This document shows positions 61,741 through 64,000 of a DNA stretch of 64,000 nt, one piece after another. The DNA is taken from contig JACRJX010000026.1 of assembly GCA_016235595.1 (NCBI GenBank), positions 115,131 through 179,130 of the forward strand. Direction: 5' to 3'. The notes under the pieces are model-generated. The model was not told where the DNA came from. It made no database searches and saw only the letters and a program-made list of their open reading frames with translations. Source of the DNA: Verrucomicrobiota bacterium (GTDB lineage Bacteria > Verrucomicrobiota > Verrucomicrobiia > CAIQCK01). Each line of letters begins with the position of its first letter. The first letter of the stretch is position 1. The translations under genes and the position numbers were made by a program.

Positions 61741-64000
61741 TCACGGACTGCGCTGGTAAACGATCTTCCGCAGCCAGCCGGCGTCAAGGCCGGTGGCGTT
61801 GGCGCGGTTCTTTGCATACGTCCACGTCAACCGATGCGTCCCCGACGGAATGCTGAACGTCAGCGTCTGCCAGTCCACCTCGCCAGAGAGCCGATCCGGC
61901 TGATCCACGCCGTCAATCGAGAACGTCAGATAGTCGGCATCAGCTTCCGACGACACCTTCCATTGGAAGCTCAGCGTCCCCGGTCCTGTCACCATCGTTT
62001 CCACCCAGGACACGTTCAGATGGCCGATGCTGCCGCTCCACGCCATCAGACTGCCATCCAGCGCCATCGTCGTCGTCCACATAGCGTCACCGTCCGTGTT
62101 CCACACCAACTCCGGCGCGCCCAACGCCTCGCCCATCGTCACCGAGCTGACACTGCTGTCGGCCGTCGCCGCCAACGTCGTGCTCAGAAGCGTCAGTACC
62201 GAGTTTCCACCCGAACCCACGCTGTTCAGCGGCACTGTATGCGACAACAGGGTCTTGACCACTTGCATGTCGGCAATGTTGATGACCCCGCTGAGGTTGA
62301 TGTCATAGAGGAAGTTGGTTGCCGACAGCGCCGAGGCGAGTTTGAATTTGATCACCTGCATGTCGGCGATGTTCACCGTCCCGCTCTGGTTGGCATCGCC
62401 ATAGAGACTGCGAATCCTCACCGCGTTGGTGCCCGCCAGCACGTTGCCTTCCTGATCGCTGAAGCCGTTGAGCACCACCGTCACCTTCGACTGATCCACC
62501 GCGTTGGTCAGATTCAGTGTCAGGTTGCTGCTCAAGATGCTCGCGCTTACATACGTTGCGTTGGTCAATGTGAACTCGCTCGCGTCCAGAGTGCCGTCGA
62601 CGGCTGTCATTTCCTTGTTGAACGTGAACAGCAATTGGGTCGGGCCGTTCTTGCGCGGTTCCACCGTGGGGCTGACGGACGGATTGAGGTTTAGGCTCAC
62701 GTCGAATGTCCCCGCTGCGCCGTGGGTCTTACGCGAAGCTGCCGCCAGCAACGTGAGCGAGGTCGTATCGCTGGCCATCTGGATGGCAAGGTCCTTATCC
62801 GTTGCGAATCCGTCGGCACCCGTCACCCGAACCCGGAAACAGGACAACCCCGAAGCCGTCGGTGTCCCGCTGATGGTTCCGCTGCTGTCAAGGGTCAATC
62901 CCGCCGGCAACCTGCCGGAAGTGACTGCCCAGCTATAGGGTGTTGTTCCGCCGGTTGCTTGCAGAGGATGGTTGTAGATCGTGCCGCGCACGCCACTGGG
63001 CAGCATCAGGTCGCTCGGCGTGACCATCGGTCCATAGGGTCTCAGCACCATCGTGTCGAGACTCCTTGCCCCCATCGCGACGACACCACACAATCCCGCA
63101 GGTACGTTGGTTTGGCCATAGGAGTTCTCACCCCAAACCACTACTGTCCCGTCGTTCTTCAACGCGGCGCTATGATGGCTCGCTGCGGCAATCGCCACCA
63201 CGTTGGACAATCCCGTCGGCACCGTCAGTTGTCCGAACATATTCAGCCCCCACGTGACCATCGTCCCGTCGCTCTTGAGTGCCATGCTGGTGTAGGGTCC
63301 CGCGGCGATGGCCACCACGTTCGACAATCCCGATGGGACGCTGGTTAGACCGTAGCTGCTCGTGCCCCAAGCCACCACCGTCCCGTTGCTCTTGAGCGCC
63401 ATGCTGTGCCACTGGCTGCCCGCGATGGCCACTACTCCCCTCAATCCCGACGGCACATTGGTTTGCCCCGTGTCGTTGGCGCCCCAAGCAAACACCGTTC
63501 CGTCGTTCCTCAAGGCCATGCTGTGGTGTGTTCCCGCCGCGATGGCCACCACTCCCGTCAAGCCCGCGGGCACATTGGTTTCCCCATTGAGGTTTCGGCC
63601 CCACGCAATCACGGTTCCGTCGCTCTTGAGCGCCATGCTGTGATTGGCAGCGCTGATCGCCGCTACCCCCGACAAGCCCGCCGGCACGTTGGTTTGCCCG
63701 GCATCGTTGGCACCCCAAGCAAACACCGTCCCATCACTCCTGAGTGCCAAGTTATGACTTTCTCCCGCGCTGATGGCCGCCACCGCCGTCAGACCCACAG
63801 GCACGTTGGTTTGCCCGGCTTCATTGTAGCCCCAGACGATCACACCGGGCGGCAGCACGTCCGCCTCAATCTCGCCACTGCTGTAAAGCGCGCTGGTGTC
63901 CCAATACAGCAGCGGGGAGAGGGTGGGCAGATTGAACTGGCTGAAGGAGCCACTGCTGCTGCTGAAGTCGAAGAGATCGAACCGGTCGCCCTGGTTCACT
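61741..64000 (-). CDS. Secreted RCC1-repeat protein with Ig-like and dockerin-type domains (5' end outside window)
   Basis: 753 codons are visible and the frame enters from the right edge. The first ~48 residues (FDLFDFSSSSGSFSQFNLPTLSPLLYWDTSALYSSGEIEADV) resemble the end of an autotransporter-associated beta-strand region. Residues ~52-325 are seven RCC1-like units of ~38 residues (GTVxAWGxNxxGQTNVPxGLxxVVAIAAG). Next is a putative-Ig domain (PLQATGGTTPYSWAV ... LPAGLTLDSSGTISGTP), then a dockerin-like pair of calcium loops (DANQSGTVNIADMQ and DINLSGVINIADMQ) and a C-terminal sandwich-like region. It is likely a large extracellular or surface protein. Confidence 0.75.
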   Translation of the reverse strand, partial: VNQGDRFDLFDFSSSSGSFSQFNLPTLSPLLYWDTSALYSSGEIEADVLPPGVIVWGYNEAGQTNVPVGLTAVAAISAGESHNLALRSDGTVFAWGANDAGQTNVPAGLSGVAAISAANHSMALKSDGTVIAWGRNLNGETNVPAGLTGVVAIAAGTHHSMALRNDGTVFAWGANDTGQTNVPSGLRGVVAIAGSQWHSMALKSNGTVVAWGTSSYGLTSVPSGLSNVVAIAAGPYTSMALKSDGTMVTWGLNMFGQLTVPTGLSNVVAIAAASHHSAALKNDGTVVVWGENSYGQTNVPAGLCGVVAMGARSLDTMVLRPYGPMVTPSDLMLPSGVRGTIYNHPLQATGGTTPYSWAVTSGRLPAGLTLDSSGTISGTPTASGLSCFRVRVTGADGFATDKDLAIQMASDTTSLTLLAAASRKTHGAAGTFDVSLNLNPSVSPTVEPRKNGPTQLLFTFNKEMTAVDGTLDASEFTLTNATYVSASILSSNLTLNLTNAVDQSKVTVVLNGFSDQEGNVLAGTNAVRIRSLYGDANQSGTVNIADMQVIKFKLASALSATNFLYDINLSGVINIADMQVVKTLLSHTVPLNSVGSGGNSVLTLLSTTLAATADSSVSSVTMGEALGAPELVWNTDGDAMWTTTMALDGSLMAWSGSIGHLNVSWVETMVTGPGTLSFQWKVSSEADADYLTFSIDGVDQPDRLSGEVDWQTLTFSIPSGTHRLTWTYAKNRANATGLDAGWLRKIVYQRSP
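62240..62406 (-). other. Dockerin-like domain coding segment
   Basis: Two EF-hand-like loops starting at YGDANQSGTVNIAD and YDINLSGVINIAD, ~24-30 residues apart, in the order of a type I dockerin. No cohesin is seen in the window. Confidence 0.65.
63032..63846 (-). repeat. Seven tandem RCC1-type coding repeats (~114-117 bp each)
   Basis: Each unit encodes the pattern DGTVxAWG, GQTNVPxGL and VVAIAAGxxHSMALKS. The near-identity of neighbouring units at the DNA level suggests recent expansion. Confidence 0.8.

Overview
The window reads as chromosomal DNA of a high-GC, Gram-negative, saccharolytic bacterium, most likely of the Verrucomicrobiota or a close PVC relative. This is an inference from gene content. 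The supports are several twin-arginine Gfo/Idh/MocA and amidohydrolase proteins, ThuA-like proteins, a XylR-type hybrid regulator, a long IspG with an inserted domain, a DUF2723 membrane protein with a TPR tail, and a secreted RCC1/dockerin protein with an autotransporter-like strand. No rRNA, tRNA, CRISPR array or transposase was recognised.

Region 1 (1-26.4 kb) is one long catabolic block, entirely on the minus strand. It reads away from a divergent XylR-like regulator at 26.5-27.7 kb. The promoter-proximal part (26.4-16.5 kb) is tightly packed, often with ATGA-type overlaps. It encodes a TAT-exported oxidoreductase, a PfkB kinase, an IolB-like isomerase, an FGGY kinase, a GlcD-like flavoprotein, a partner Fe-S protein, an L-fucose-isomerase-family protein, a class II aldolase and a ThuA-like protein. 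Together these suggest isomerisation, phosphorylation and aldol cleavage of a sugar or cyclitol, followed by oxidation of a 2-hydroxy acid. The substrate cannot be named. At 14.3-16.5 kb a DUF5696-like glycosidase gene is bracketed by 58-bp perfect direct repeats of the ThuA/isomerase junction, which looks like an integration scar. The distal part (14.3-1 kb) holds a sugar isomerase/epimerase, an MFS carrier, NagB, a polysaccharide deacetylase, three amidohydrolase/deacylase-type enzymes, a GH42-like enzyme, an HGSNAT-like membrane protein, another ThuA and a partial oxidoreductase. This points to amino-sugar or N-acylated glycan use.

Region 2 (27.9-34.6 kb) is mixed accessory DNA. It contains a class III cyclase homologue fused to an unrecognised C-terminal region, an orphan CDP-glucose 4,6-dehydratase-like gene, a GH50-like secreted enzyme and a further TAT oxidoreductase. 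A 33-bp intergenic repeat occurs twice here.

Region 3 (34.7-51 kb) is mostly single-gene metabolism: a PHP protein, CstA, CinA, ThpR, a benzoate-CoA-ligase-like enzyme, a UroD/MtaA-family methyltransferase-like protein, ankyrin repeats, an Fe-S aldo/keto reductase, MqnD, a PQQ-propeller membrane protein, MutT, an M3-like peptidase, a thiamine-binding protein, CbiX and CobU.

Region 4 (51-64 kb) holds a DUF2723-TPR membrane protein and the envelope/isoprenoid operon purA-uppS-cdsA-dxr-rseP-ispG, all on the minus strand with overlapping or nearly abutting genes. A large secreted RCC1-repeat protein runs off the right edge.
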